Shown in pieces: positions 12,700-24,293 of a DNA stretch of 64,000 nt. Under the pieces are notes generated by a model. That model saw only the letters and a list, made by a program, of their open reading frames with translations, had not been told where the DNA came from and made no database searches. The stretch lies in assembly GCF_033568475.1 (NCBI RefSeq), contig NC_133120.1:49841751-49905750 (forward strand). The letters run 5' to 3'. Position numbers and translations under genes: made by a program. Each line of letters starts with the position of its first letter. The stretch's first letter is position 1. This stretch comes from Henckelia pumila. Its lineage: Eukaryota > Streptophyta > Magnoliopsida > Lamiales > Gesneriaceae.

Positions 12700-13110
12700 T
12701 CACTCACAATGTCTTGCAGAACACCAAAGTACTTGATAAAATTCTTAAAAGAAATTCGACAGTAAGTTCAGTGGAAGATACCTTTGAAGCACCAATGAAT
12801 ACTGCATACTTTGTAAAGCGATACAGTACAACAATAATGGATGTTAACACATTCACCTTTGGGAATCCAAGAATGAAATCCACAGGAGCGGACAACCATT
12901 ACCGCTCAGGAATAGGTAATGGTTGCAACAAACCTGCTTTCTTCTATCTTTCCATCTTGTCTAGTTGACAAACAAGACAAGTCTTAACATAATATTCCAC
13001 ATCCTCTTCCATCTTCGGTCAGTAGTATGTCCGAGACAACAAAGCTCACTGAGGATCATGTGTTTCTCGTAACAACTCCTTTCGAAGTAGACCACTTGGA
13101 ACATGATATC
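12700..13110 (-). pseudogene. Ty3/gypsy integrase fragment
   Basis: Read on the minus strand, the fragment runs TYY-PKMEEDVEYYVKTC, LVCQLDK (second half of the HHCC zinc finger), KAGLLQPLPIPE, DFILGFPKVN and RFTKYAVFIGASK (start of the catalytic core). At least four in-frame stops are present. The open frame on the opposite strand at 12615-12968 is its shadow. Confidence 0.85.
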
Positions 13111-13496
13111 CCCTATTTTATTTTTTCCCCTTTTTTCTTAGTTTTCACGTTAATTTTGAGATTCAAGATTTATGCTTTTGCTATTCTACACGTTCTGCAC
13201 GCCGTGAAGGAGAAGAGCAAGACTGTGAAGATTTTCTTTCTCTTTATTTTCATAATTTCTAGGTTTGATCTTATATAATTTTTTTATAAATTATGAAGCC
13301 AACTATGTTTGACTAAGTTTTTATTTCTGATTCAAGGGATATTTTCCTATATTCCAATTTATCACTGTTAGGTTTTGAGTGTAAATTGATTTTTTGTTTG
13401 TTTCTAGTATTTGTTGATTTATGCTTTATTTTTAAGAAATTTGTAGGTTGATTAATCTGAAAAATTAATTTGATTTACAATTTTTTATTGCTAACC
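13111..13496. other. Unassigned DNA left of the Tekay element
   Basis: T-rich sequence with no recognised gene. The similarity between the two Tekay LTRs stops at 13497, so this is either older flank or sequence joined after a deletion. Confidence 0.4.
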
Positions 13497-14425
13497 ATGA
13501 CCCGATCCAATAACCCAGACCCGGCCCAACTCGGACCCAGCCCACCTGGGCCGAGCCCAAGTCACACACGCACAACCCAGCCATCCCTCACCCGTGAATC
13601 TCATCCTCTCCCGTCCACTTCACCCTCTCGGCTAACCAGCTCCGACCATCCATGGCCGGAGCCGCGCTGGCAGGACCATCCCGAGGTCTTGCCGGATCAC
13701 CTAACACCATCCCTGGCTCGAGCAATGGTGATCTTGGCTCGGCCAAGGGCCATTCTCCAGCCCCTGCGCAAAACGAACTTCTCTGTCCCTAATCACCAGT
13801 AGCAACCCGAAACCACCCAGCTCAACCCTTACCGACCAACAACCACCACAAGACCACCCTTCCTCCTTCAAAACCGCCCCTTACAAGGTCACTACTCAGC
13901 CACCCAACTAGAAAATATTTCGAGTGAGGTGTGTGCTAGTGAGAGGGACGGCGTTTCTCCCTGCTTCTCAGAAGCGAAGAAGGCGAAGAAGATGGAGTTG
14001 GTTTAGGGCTCATCAAGCGGTTCAAAAATAGTTGGATCATGGGCCAGATTTTTTTTTTTTGGGCTTCAACACAATAATAAGCCTTAGCCCACAACAAAAT
14101 TTTGGACCCAATAATAAAGGCAAATTTTGGATTTAATAAAAGACCCAATTTTAAAGTACCCTAAAAGCCCTTAAAATGGCCCGATAAGGTGAAAAATGGA
14201 CTTTTAAAAATTTATGTATATAATACCTAAATTTTTCTATGAAATAAAACTTAAAATAATTATTTTAGGCTCATTAAAATCCTAATTAAATTTAAAACAC
14301 AAAATCATTATAAATAAAAGTCATTTAAACCCTTAATTTATTTTAGTATTATTTAATTCTATTTAAAATATTAAATTTCATAATTATGCATACGGTTTAA
14401 CGTGAGCGAAATTCTAGGCATTACA
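13497..14425 (-). repeat. 3' LTR of the Tekay element (truncated)
   Basis: Closely similar to 19666-20808 (shared blocks include ATGACCCGATCCAATAACCC and GAGTGAGGTGTGTGCTAGTG). Relative to that copy it lacks about 240 bp (13910 joins what are 20085 and 20325 in the other LTR), and it stops at 13497. Its outer terminus is intact: TGTAATGCC on the minus strand from 14425. Confidence 0.85.
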
Positions 14426-14440
14426 ACTCACCCCCCCTTA
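14426..14440 (-). other. Polypurine tract of the Tekay element
   Basis: The minus strand reads TAAGGGGGGGTGAGT directly before the LTR start TGTAATG, the expected place for plus-strand DNA priming. Confidence 0.75.
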
Positions 14441-17400
14441 AAAGAAATTTCGTCCTCTAAATTGAGATACGTACCGAAAAGATCCGGATAACGCATCCGC
14501 ATATCGGTCTCAGCCTCCCAGGTGGCCTCCTCCTTAGAATGATTTAGCCACCAGACCTTGACCATGGGAATAACTCGCGTTCTCAGTCTCCGCTCCTCAC
14601 ATGCCAAAATCTGCACCGATCGCTCCTCGAACGTCAAATCTGACGCCAGCTGTAGAGGCTCAAAATCCAGAATATGTGATGTGTTAGAGATATACTTCCG
14701 CAACATCGAGACATGAAATACATTGTGCACCGCTGCAAAACTAGGAGGTAGCGCTACACGATAAGCCAAGGTACCAATCCTCTCCAAAATCTCAAATGGA
14801 CCGATAAACCTCGGACTGAGCTTGCCTCTCTTACCAAAACGCATCACGCCTTTCATGGGCGCGACTCTAAAAAATACATGGTCTCCTACGGCAAACTCAA
14901 GGTCGCGTCGTCGTCGATCAGCATAACTCTTCTGAAGACTCTGTGCGGTCCTCATCCTGTCTCAAATCCCCAACACAATATCTGCAGTATGCTGCACCAA
15001 CTCTGGCCCTAAGAGAATCCTCTAGCCAACCTCATCCCAGTGCACGGGAGATCTACACCTTCTCCCATAAAGAGCCTCATAAGGAGCCATACCTATAGAC
15101 GCTTGATAATTGTTGTTATAGGTAAACTGTACTAGAGGTAGACTCGACTCCCATGAGCCCTGAAAGTTAGTCACGCAGGCCCTCAACAAATCCTCAAGGA
15201 CCTGAATAACCCGCTCCGACTATCCATCAGTCTGGGGTGAAAAGCAGTACTGAACTGCAGCTTCGTCCCTAAAGCTGTATGAAGACTCTTCCAAAAAGAA
15301 GAAGTAAACCTCGGATCTCTGTCTAACACAATCGAGAATGGAATCCCATGAAGTCTGACGATCTCTCGGATGTACAGCTCTGCATACTGCAACATGGTGA
15401 AAGTAGTCCTCACCGGCAAGAAAATGTGCCGACTTGGTGAGTCGATCGACAATCACCCAGATCGTTGTGCATCCTCTGGCGCTCCTCGGCAATCCAACCA
15501 CAAAATCCATATTAATGTTCTCCCATTTCCACTCAGGGATAGGGAGTGGTCGAAGCAACCCTGCTGGTCGCTGATGCTCTGCTTTGACCTGCTGACAGGT
15601 CAAACACTCGGATACGAAGCGACTAATGTCTTGCTTCATCCCTGGCCACCAATACAAAGTCTGCAAGTCTCGGTACATCTTCGTACTCCCAGGATGAATG
15701 GAGTACGGAGACGCGTGTGCCCCGGTCATAATCTCAGTCCTCAACTGTCCCAAACTCGGCACCCACATTCGACCTCTGTACCGTACCATGCCATCCTCGA
15801 CTGTATAAAGTATGTCACCCTTGGCCTCATCCCTCTGCCTCAAAAGAACCAACTGCTCATTAGAAATCTGTCCCCCCCTAATCCGATCTCGTAAGGTTTG
15901 TTGTACTGTCAACGCGGACAAACTCGGAGCAAGACCACACGAGTAAACCTCCAAATCAAACCTCTCTATCTCCGCCTGAAGAGGCCGCTGCACAGACAAA
16001 CAAACCACTACTGAAGTTTTCCGACTCAATGCATCAGCCACCACATTAGCCTTGCCCGGGTGGTAGCTAATGTCACAGTCGTAGTCCTTCACTAACTCCA
16101 ACCATCTGCGCTACCTCATATTCAACTCCTTCTGCGTGAAGAAGTACTTGAGGCTCTTGTGATCGGTGAAAATCTTACACTTCTCACCATACAAGTAGTG
16201 CCTCCATATCTTGAGTGCAAACACCACTGCAGCAAGCTCTAAATCATGCGTCGGATAATTCTGCTCATGAATCTTTAACTGTCTCGACGCATAGGCAATC
16301 ACCCTGTCACACTGAATCAAAACAGCGCCTAAACCCAACTTAGACGCATCGGTGTAAACCACGAACTCCTCATGATCCACCGGCATCGCCAAGACTGGCG
16401 CAGAAGTAAGAGCTTCCTTCAACCGATCAAAGCTCCGCTGACACTCCGAGCCCCAAGCATACTTCGTATTCTTCCTGGTCAAAGCTGTCAAGGGCACTGA
16501 AATAGAAGAAAAGCCCTTGATGAATTTTCGGTAATAACCCGCTAGACCCAAGAAACTACGAATCTCCGAAGCATTCTTTGGAATCCTCCAATTCTGCATG
16601 GCTTCCACCTTTGACGGGTCAACAACTATCCCATCTTTAGAAACAATGTGGCCTAGAAACGCCATGCTATCAATCCAAAACTGACACTTACTGAACTTGG
16701 CATACAAGTGCCGCTCCCTCAGAATCTGCAAGTCTGTCTGCAAATGCTGTCTATGATCTTCCACGCTCTTCGAGTAGATCAAAATATCATCGATGAATAC
16801 AATAAAAAACTGATCAAGATACGGCTGAAACACTTGGTTCATGAGATCCATGAAAACCGCTGGAGCGTTCGTCAAACCTAAAGGCATCACCATAAACTCA
16901 TAATGGCCGTATCGTGTCCTAAATGCAGTCTTGGACACGTCCTCCCCCCCTGACCCTCAACTGATGGTATCCAGACCGCAGATCGATCTTAGAGAATACA
17001 GAAGCTCCCTGTAACTGATAAAACAGATCCTCAATCCTCGGCAACGGATACTTGTTCTTTACCGTCACCCGATTGAGCTCGCGATAGTCAATGCAAAGTT
17101 TCATACTTCCGTCCTTCTTCTTAACGAAGAGCACATGTGCACCCCAAGGTGAAAAACTAGGGCGAATGAAGCCCTTATCAAGCAATTCTTGAATCTGTTC
17201 CTTCAATTCTTTCATCTCGGTAGGAGCAAGACGATACGGTGCCTTAGAGATAGACACAGTACCTGACAGCAACTCAATGCTGAACTCGACCTCCCGAACT
17301 GGCGGAATCCCGAAAACATCCTCCGGGAAAACATCCGGATAATCACGAACAACATCTACATCCTTCACTGATCCCAAAGATGGCTCTGCCACTGCAACCA

Positions 17401-17866
17401 CACTAGTGAGAAATCCATGACAACCCTTACGTAACAACTTCCTCGCACGTAAGCAAGCGATAATGTGCGGAACTCCGCTACTATGGGTTGCATACAAGAA
17501 AAACGGGTCTCCTCTCACGGGGTTCAATGCTACCGTCCTCAACCGGAAATTAATCGAAGCTCCATTGGCCGTCAACCAATCCATACCCAAAATAAGATCA
17601 AACCCCGTCATCGGCAAAACCACTAGATCAGCTCTAACCACATACCCCTCAAACTCCAACTCCAAACCATTGATAAAACTGGTGGTAAAGAGAACCTCAC
17701 CAGAAGGCACGGTAATATCGTACCCTGAACTAGACACCTCGGGTACAATACCCACCCGCTCAATGAAAGACTGAGAGATAAAAGAGTGTGTTTCTCCAGA
17801 ATCTAATAATGCAAATGTCACCACCCTGGCCTGCACCTCCCTGGTCGGCAACCTCGAGGTCACCAT
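14428..17866 (-). pseudogene. Tekay-type pol: protease, RT, RNase H, integrase, chromodomain
   Basis: The protease has [12 protein letters not shown] (17790-17815), a changed form of the usual DTGASHSFIS. RT follows with [37 protein letters not shown] and the catalytic FIDD near 16783-16800. RNase H has [13 protein letters not shown] and [11 protein letters not shown]. Integrase has CLTCQQVKAEHQRPAGLL and WVIVDRLTKSAHF. The end (EEATWEAETDMRMRYPDLF) is the chromodomain tail typical of Tekay. Breaks: a frameshift at a G7 run near 16935; a stop after KELNMR near 16109; a frame change near 15420; further breaks between 15220 and 14955. RNA-dependent DNA synthesis and integration are therefore not possible from this copy. 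Confidence 0.9.
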
Positions 17867-18069
17867 GTCTCAAAAAGCATCTCGGAGCCATGCTACAATT
17901 CCCAAATATTCTCACGTAACCGTATTGCATAACTAAGTATTTAATTTAAGAAAAAAATTTAACTAATGGGTCTCATTCATAAGCATATACTTAAAACATT
18001 TAAACTCACAGACTGGCGATGCGACATCTGAGCTCCACGTAGTAGGCTAGCTTATCGTCCAAGGACCAT

Positions 18070-18081
18070 GCTTTGATACCA
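18070..18081 (-). other. Primer-binding site of the Tekay element
   Basis: The minus strand reads TGGTATCAAAGC, one change from the usual TGGTATCAGAGC, three bases after the LTR end. Confidence 0.85.
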
Positions 18082-18142
18082 AGTTGAATCGTCCGAAAAA
18101 TTGAGGGATTATTTTAAAATATAAATTTAAACACCACATATG

Positions 18143-18282
18143 CCCATACATATATGTGTCACTACTAAAAATAATATTTATTCCACGTAATATCATAAAT
18201 GTTAGATTGGTTCCCATACATATATGTGTCACTACTAAAAATAATATTTATTCCACGTAATATCATAAATGTTAGATTGGTT
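18143..18282. repeat. Perfect 70-bp tandem duplication inside the LTR
   Basis: The unit starting CCCATACATATATGTG at 18143 is repeated exactly at 18213 and ends with GATTGGTT both times. The two copies are identical, so the duplication is recent compared with the element's other damage. Confidence 0.95.
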
Positions 18283-19113
18283 GAACTCTAGAAATTTTAA
18301 AACGCCTAAATAATTTAAAGGAAATACAAGTGCGCGGAATACGATATCGCAAAATGCGGAAACTACATAGTTTAAAATATCCAAACATTGTCAAATTCAT
18401 AGCATGAGTAGTAAAAAGGCAAACATGCACTGTAAATAGCTTAATACAGTCCTCAGTCAAATCTAAAAGAAATGCGGAAATAAATACTGCAATGGTCACG
18501 GGCAAGCAAGCTAGCAGTGGATGCTCAGAAATTCTCGCCACCAGTCGGGACCATATCATCAGCTACGGTATCAAGCTCACCTGCACCATTTAGATCTAAT
18601 GAGCCTAGAGGCACAACATGCTCTATAATATACATAACAAGTACTACTAAATAAAACCACATGCAAGCACATGACGCATATAAAAAAATAACCCGAGGAT
18701 TTTAATGCATGCATGAACGTAAAATCATATGCGTAATAATAAATCATAACATAATCATATCATAATTAAATAACATAAATATGACATGTCATAATCATAA
18801 AATATTTGCTGTGGGTCATATCAGTGAAGTGTAACCTAATTCGATTGATCAATCTAAATCCAACGTACGTGGTGGCGGCCTGTGGAGTATACTCCTAACG
18901 CCCTATGTCACTTCACCCAACCTTTGGGGATCCATAGGCTTATAATCGTAAGTGAAAAGGTCATCGGGCCTGGTATCCCGACCTCCAGTCCCGTGTTTGT
19001 CACAAATCACATCAATTATCCCAAAATATTTTTCTTCACATGCCATCAATTTAACGTGAAACATATGCATGAATCGTGAATTAAAAATATTATTTTTCCT
19101 TAAAAACTTTGCC

Positions 19114-19196
19114 CGTAAATATATATTTAATTTTTTTTATAAAGATAATATTCATATCAAAATATTATGTATACGTCTATTAAATATATATTTACG
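19114..19196. other. Stem-loop in the Tekay LTR
   Basis: CCGTAAATATATATTTAA at the left and its near-complement TTAAATATATATTTACG at the right enclose about 50 bp. The same arrangement is kept in the solo LTR at 56787-56876. Confidence 0.6.
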
Positions 19197-20809
19197 AACT
19201 ATTATATTTTTGCCACGGCTGGATCGAGTTGCTGCCCCTTAACCCAGGCTCTGGAACTAAGTCCGGTCCAATTACACTTATTTAATTCCTCAAGCCCACA
19301 TTAAGACCTTAAGCCCAAATAGTTATTTAACTTAAGCCCTATAGAACATTTCTAAACCCAAATTGGGTCTAATCAATTGTGTCCAATAAGATTGGCACAA
19401 CACTAATTTAACCCAATAAACTGTTGGACCCTAAATAAATTCCTAGACCCAAAAGATTAAGCATAAGGATAACAATCAAATAACTCAATTAATCACCTTG
19501 GGCCTAAGATAATCATTTGAGCCCAATACTAACCCAAAGGACACAAGCCCCAATTCACCACTTAACTGATGGGCTCCAACTTAAATTATCCGGCCCAGAT
19601 AAGTAACCCTGACCCAAATCATGACCCATGAATTATTTGATCCAGACCCAGACCCACTTACCCCATGACCCGATCCAATAACCCAGACCCGGCCCAACTC
19701 GGACCCAGCCCACCTGGGCCGAGCCCAAGTCACACATGCACAACCCAGCCATCCCTCACCCGTGAATCTCATCTTCTCACCGTCCATTTCACCCTCTCGG
19801 CTAACCAGCTCCGACCATCCATGGCCGGAGCCGCGCCGACAGGACCATCCCGAGGTCCTGCCGGATCACCTAGCACCAGCCCTGGCTCGAGCCATGGTGA
19901 TCTTGGCTCGGCCAAGGGCCATTCTCCAGCCCCTGCGCACAACGAACTTCTCTGTCCCTAATCACCAGTAGCAACCCGGAACCACCCAGCTCAACCATTA
20001 CCGACCGAGAACCACCACAAGACCACCCTTCCTCCTTCGAAACCGCCCCCTACGAGGTCACTACTCAGCCACCCGACCAGTAACCAAGTCGAACCAGCCA
20101 TCGAAAGAAAAAAAACGATGTAAACAAGTGCATAAATCGCAAAATCATGAGCTCAAACCACACACACAAGCCACAACACCGATTTAATCAACAAAAGCAC
20201 ATATTACGATCTAAATGGCGATAGACAAAAAAATTCGAACATGCAGAAATAAGCGTATGGAAATGAAGCTCGCGACGAGGTGATCGAGTTTCCCCTAAAA
20301 TCTTGAAATTTGGCAAAGATTTCGAGTGAGGTGTGTGCTAGTGAGAGGGATGACGTTTCTCCCTGCTTCTCAGAAGCGAAGAAGGCGAAGAAGATGGAGT
20401 TGGGTTAGGGCTCATCAAGCGGTTCAAAAATGGTTGGATCATGGGCCAGATTTTTTTTTTGGGCTTCAACACAATAATAAGCCTTAGCCCACAACAAAAT
20501 TTTGGATCCAATAATAAAGGCAAATTTTCGGATTTAATAAAAGACCCAATTTTAAAGTACCCTAAAAGCCCTTAAAATGGCCCGATAAAGTGAAAAATGG
20601 ACTTTTAAAATATTTACATATATAATACCTAAATTTTTCTATGAAATAAAACTTAAAATAATTATTTTAGGCTCTTTAAAATCCTAATTAAATTTAAAAC
20701 ACATAATCATTATAAATAAAAGTCATTTAAACCCTTAATTTATTTTATTATTATTTAATTCTATTTAAAATATTAAATTTCATAATTATGCATACGATTT
20801 AACGTGATC

Positions 20810-22424
20810 CAAATTTGTTAGCTTCCTCTTATTCGATAGAATTTCTTTCAAGAACGTAGCATAACTTGGTATTTGAGCTAGGGCATCTGCAAAGGGAATG
20901 TTGACATGGAGTTTCTTGAAAATTTCAAGAAACTTTTTAAATTGATGATCAAAATTTAATTTCCTAGCTCTTTGGGGAAAAGAAAGACAAGAAATATCAA
21001 CATTAGAATTTAAGTCATCTTCCTTACCTTTCTTACCTTTGCGTGGAGAGGGAATGACTTGTTCTGGTGTGTGCTCTGCCTTGACTTCTCGTTCCTTTGT
21101 CTTGACTGTCATAGCTTGTTGCACAAAGATGACATTCACTTCCTTAGGATTCTTCACTATGTCACTAGGTAGTGAGCCTAGCGCCCGTGTAGCGAACTGG
21201 TTTGCCAACTGACCCATTTGGGTTTCCACTCTTTGCATCATGGCATCATGATTCTGCAATCTCATCTCATTCCCAGCTATGTACTTTGCAAGCATGTCTT
21301 TCAGATTTGACTTATTCTTAGATGGCTTGAAACCCGACGACATAAACTGTCCAGCACCTTGTGGAGGTCTAACTGCTTGCTGAGGAGGCCTTTGCTGTGC
21401 AGGCTGCTAGGGTGAAAAGGGACGAGAATTTTCAGCCTATTTCCACCCAAAATTTAGGTGACTTCTCCAACCCGGATTATATGAGAAAATGTATGGATTA
21501 AACTGCTGCCGCCTTTGGTTCCCCACATAATTCACTGAATCACTTTCAAAAACTGGCTGCCATCAAAAAATGAATCTGGCATGAATGAATGCCACTCGCT
21601 GATCCTTCAACTGCCTCAGTGCTTCCTTGGACTTTATTCACTTGCTTTGATGGTGCAGATTTATTTTCTTGCAGTTGAGATACTTGATGAGTCTGTCCAT
21701 CAAGTTTTGTTTTAATTGCTTTCAGAGAATCCATCTCCAGAAATCCAACTTTCTTTTCTCTCCTGCTGTCTTGCCAACCAACATTGCTTTCAGCCATATT
21801 TGAAATGATTTCTTGTGCTGCTGCAGGAGTTGTTCTATAGAGGCTGCCATTGGCAGCTGCATCAAGCATGGAACTAACAAATGAATCAACACCGTAGTAG
21901 AAAGTCTCTATTTGTTGGCCTATGGAGAGATCGTGTAATAGACATACTCTCAACATCTTTTTAAATCTCGTCCATGCGGCATTAAGTGGTTCTCCATCTT
22001 TCTGCCTAAAAGACATGATTATTCCATTCCGCAGTTGTGTAACTTTGGTTGGTGGAAAATACTTGTGCATGAAAAATTCAACCAAACCATCCCAAGTAGT
22101 AATTGATCCTTATGTCAAATCTCGAATCCACTCTATCGCTTCTCCTTGTAGTGAAAACGAAAATAGCCTCATCCGAACAACATCAGAAGTCACTCCATTA
22201 AATTTGAAAGTGTCACAGATTGACAAGAATTGCTCCAGATGAGCATTCGGATCCTCAGAAGGCACCCCTCAAAATTTGACTTGCATTTGAATCATCTGAA
22301 TAATGGATGGTTTAAGTTCAAAAGTGTTCGCCTGAACTTCAGGGCGAACAATGCTGAATCCGTATCCTCCAACTAATGGTCGATGATGGTCCATCAGAGT
22401 GCGGTTATTCTCTTCTTCAGCCAT
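20810..22424 (-). pseudogene. Athila-like gag, broken and cut off by the Tekay LTR
   Basis: From ATG at 22424 the protein starts MAEEENNRTLMDHHRPLV and proceeds to GVPSEDPNAHLEQFLSICD, GEAIEWIRDL, GSITTWDGLVEFFMHKYFPP and TFYYGVDSFVSSMLDAAANG. This is the retrotransposon capsid order of the Athila/Tat group. Later blocks include QMGQLANQFATRALGSLPSD and NIPFADALAQIPSYATFLKE. In-frame stops occur near 22269 and 22110, and more between 21546 and 21343. The frame ends where the Tekay LTR begins at 20808. Protease, RT and integrase of this element are not in the window. Confidence 0.85.
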
Positions 22425-22682
22425 ATCGTCAAACTCCTCTTCAGATTCAGAATTAAGAGCCAAGTTATGCTGCCTTCGATCTCTATGTATACGATGAAGA
22501 GTGCTTTCAATCTCCAAATCAAGCGGTATGAGGTCGTCAGAATCTCGAGCACAACTCATATAACATGAGATATATTCCTGAAAAAATAAAGCGCACAAAT
22601 CAACCACTTGAATAAAAATTAAACAAAGTAAAATAAAAACCTAGTCTCAAATAAACAATAAATCATAATAGTAAACAAATAG

Positions 22683-22700
22683 TCCCCGGAAACGGCACCA
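22683..22700 (-). other. Primer-binding site, Athila type
   Basis: The minus strand reads TGGTGCCGTTTCCGGGGA, two changes from the TGGCGCCGTTGCCGGGGA site common in Athila/Tat elements. It lies about 260 bp before the gag start. Confidence 0.85.
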
Positions 22701-22706
22701 AAAACT

Positions 22707-24235
22707 TAACCGACGATTTCGGTTGGGAAAATCTAGCAAGTGAACTAGGTCAAGTTATAATATAGTTGGACAGAGTCCAAGTCGATCCCACAAAGACTAA
22801 TGTTTAAATACTAAGATATAGACTATTCAAATTAATTTAGGAAAATTAAAATAAAGGATTTTTACGAATTATTAAACTAATGAAATAAACTAAATTATTC
22901 TAAAGCAGAAGTTTAAATTAAATTAAATGAGCAGAATAAATTTAAGAATGATTCAAATTTTAGGAAAATGACCAGGAACACACAACAGTACCAAACATCG
23001 ATAATTGTCATGTATTGGATTTAATCAAACAGGACTCATTCATATTCACGACGAAATTTCCTAGAATAATTATTAATCTATTTTTAGAATTAATAAACCT
23101 ATTTTCATTTAACATTCCTATTATTTCTAATTGAATTTAATTAAAAAAAACGCGATCACGAGTTATGGAATTTTAGCTTTCGCCTAAAATCGCACACTGA
23201 AACCGAATACTATTTTTAGTCGGTTTAACCATGTGTTGATCAATATTTTTGTAGCTAAATTCAATCTTTTCTTTTTCAAGTTCAGATCGAACAACTGACA
23301 TGCAATTAATTGGCCAGATTAAAAGCAAGAATTATGCACAAATATCAATCAATAAATATTTCATAACTCAAAAATCAATCTATCCATTCCATAAACAAGA
23401 ATCAATAGTCTGACCCGGTCAAAGAATGACTACTCCATAATATCAAAAAGTTGCAAAATTCTCATGTTTGAATTCATAATAAATAAATAAAAAAAAAGAA
23501 TAAAGAAAATCTCAGCGATGATGCCGAATCTTGCTTGTGTTCTTCGTTTCTGCTCTCAGCCGTCAAATCTCCAATCTGGCAAAAGTTCAGAAGTCAAAAG
23601 TTCTCTTCAATTAGGGCTTTATTCCCTTTTATATTTTCTATAAAAAACCTTATTTTCGTCCAAAATAATGTCCAATATTGCCCAAAATAATCACAGTTCC
23701 AAAATTCCCAAATTCTGCACGAATTATTTTTTTCCATATTTGCGATATACATGGATCCCGGACATGGTCCGTGCCAAGGTCCGTGTATTTAAATTCCAAG
23801 CCAAAACATTATACGAAGCTGCACAGACCCCCTTCCAGATGGTGCACGGGGTCCGTGCATTTTTCTGTGATGAACAACCCTTTTTGCGAAGGTACACGGA
23901 CCCTCTTCTAGATGGTACCCGGGGTCCGTGCATTATTTTTCTTCAACTCTCCATTGCTTCGAAGGTGTACGGACCCTCTTCCAAAGCATGCACAAGGTCC
24001 GTGCAATAAATTCTCTTCAATCTTCCTGACCTCTTATGATTTTTCCGTGTCTTCCGGCCAAGTTCCAACGTGTCATTGAATTGTTTGACTTTTTCTTCAA
24101 TATTTAAGTCTTCTAAAATCTTAGTCAAAGCTACAAACACAAAAAATATGACGATTTAAGCGCACTCTAAATGTCAAATAAGCACGAATACGACAAAATA
24201 AAATGCCAAATAAGATATAAAATTCGTGCTTATCA
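22707..24235 (-). repeat. 5' LTR of the first Athila-like element, 1.5 kb
   Basis: Starts TGATAAGCACGAATT on the minus strand at 24235, the usual start of this group, and ends seven bases before the primer-binding site. The terminal CA has decayed to TA. The size agrees with the 1.5 kb of the second Athila-like LTR once its insertion is removed. Confidence 0.8.
23757..24010. repeat. ACGGACC/GGTCCGT repeats in the Athila LTR
   Basis: Three or four copies, about 70 bp apart, of a block of the form ACGGACCCTCTTC...GGTCCGTGCA. Each is itself a small inverted repeat (ACGGACC against GGTCCGT) in an otherwise AT-rich LTR. Confidence 0.65.
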
Positions 24236-24293
24236 CCCACCCACCCTAAAATGGGGTATATTATGCCAAAAACATAGCAAAACAGGCGTTATT

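Larger units (their letters stand above)
13497..20808 (-). mobile_element. Tekay/Del-like chromovirus (Ty3), internally deleted, gag lost
   Basis: Order on the minus strand: LTR (20808-18085), Met-tRNA primer-binding site, about 200 bp of leader, protease-RT-RNaseH-integrase-chromodomain, polypurine tract, truncated LTR (14425-13497). The gag gene is absent between 18069 and 17866. The pol frames are broken. The element abuts the Athila-like gag at 20809, as if inserted there, but about 20 bp of the LTR terminus is missing at that junction. Non-autonomous and inactive. Confidence 0.85.
18085..20808 (-). repeat. 5' LTR of the Tekay element, about 2.7 kb
   Basis: The inner end is CGGACGATTCA on the minus strand, next to the primer-binding site. 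The outer end is short of the TG terminus by about 20 bp compared with the other LTR. The part 18085-19250 is similar, in inverted orientation, to the solo LTR at 56700-57839 (for example CCAACCTTTGGGGATCCATA and GACCTCCAGTCCCG). It carries many short GGGTYY/RRCCC repeats at 19260-19700. Confidence 0.85.

Noticed and set aside
12615-12968. 117-codon open frame on the plus strand
   Set aside because: It is the complement of a clear Ty3 integrase fragment on the minus strand and shows no motif of its own.
18047-18232. 61-codon frame crossing the Tekay LTR boundary
   Set aside because: It is produced by the LTR end and the 70-bp duplication; no protein motif.
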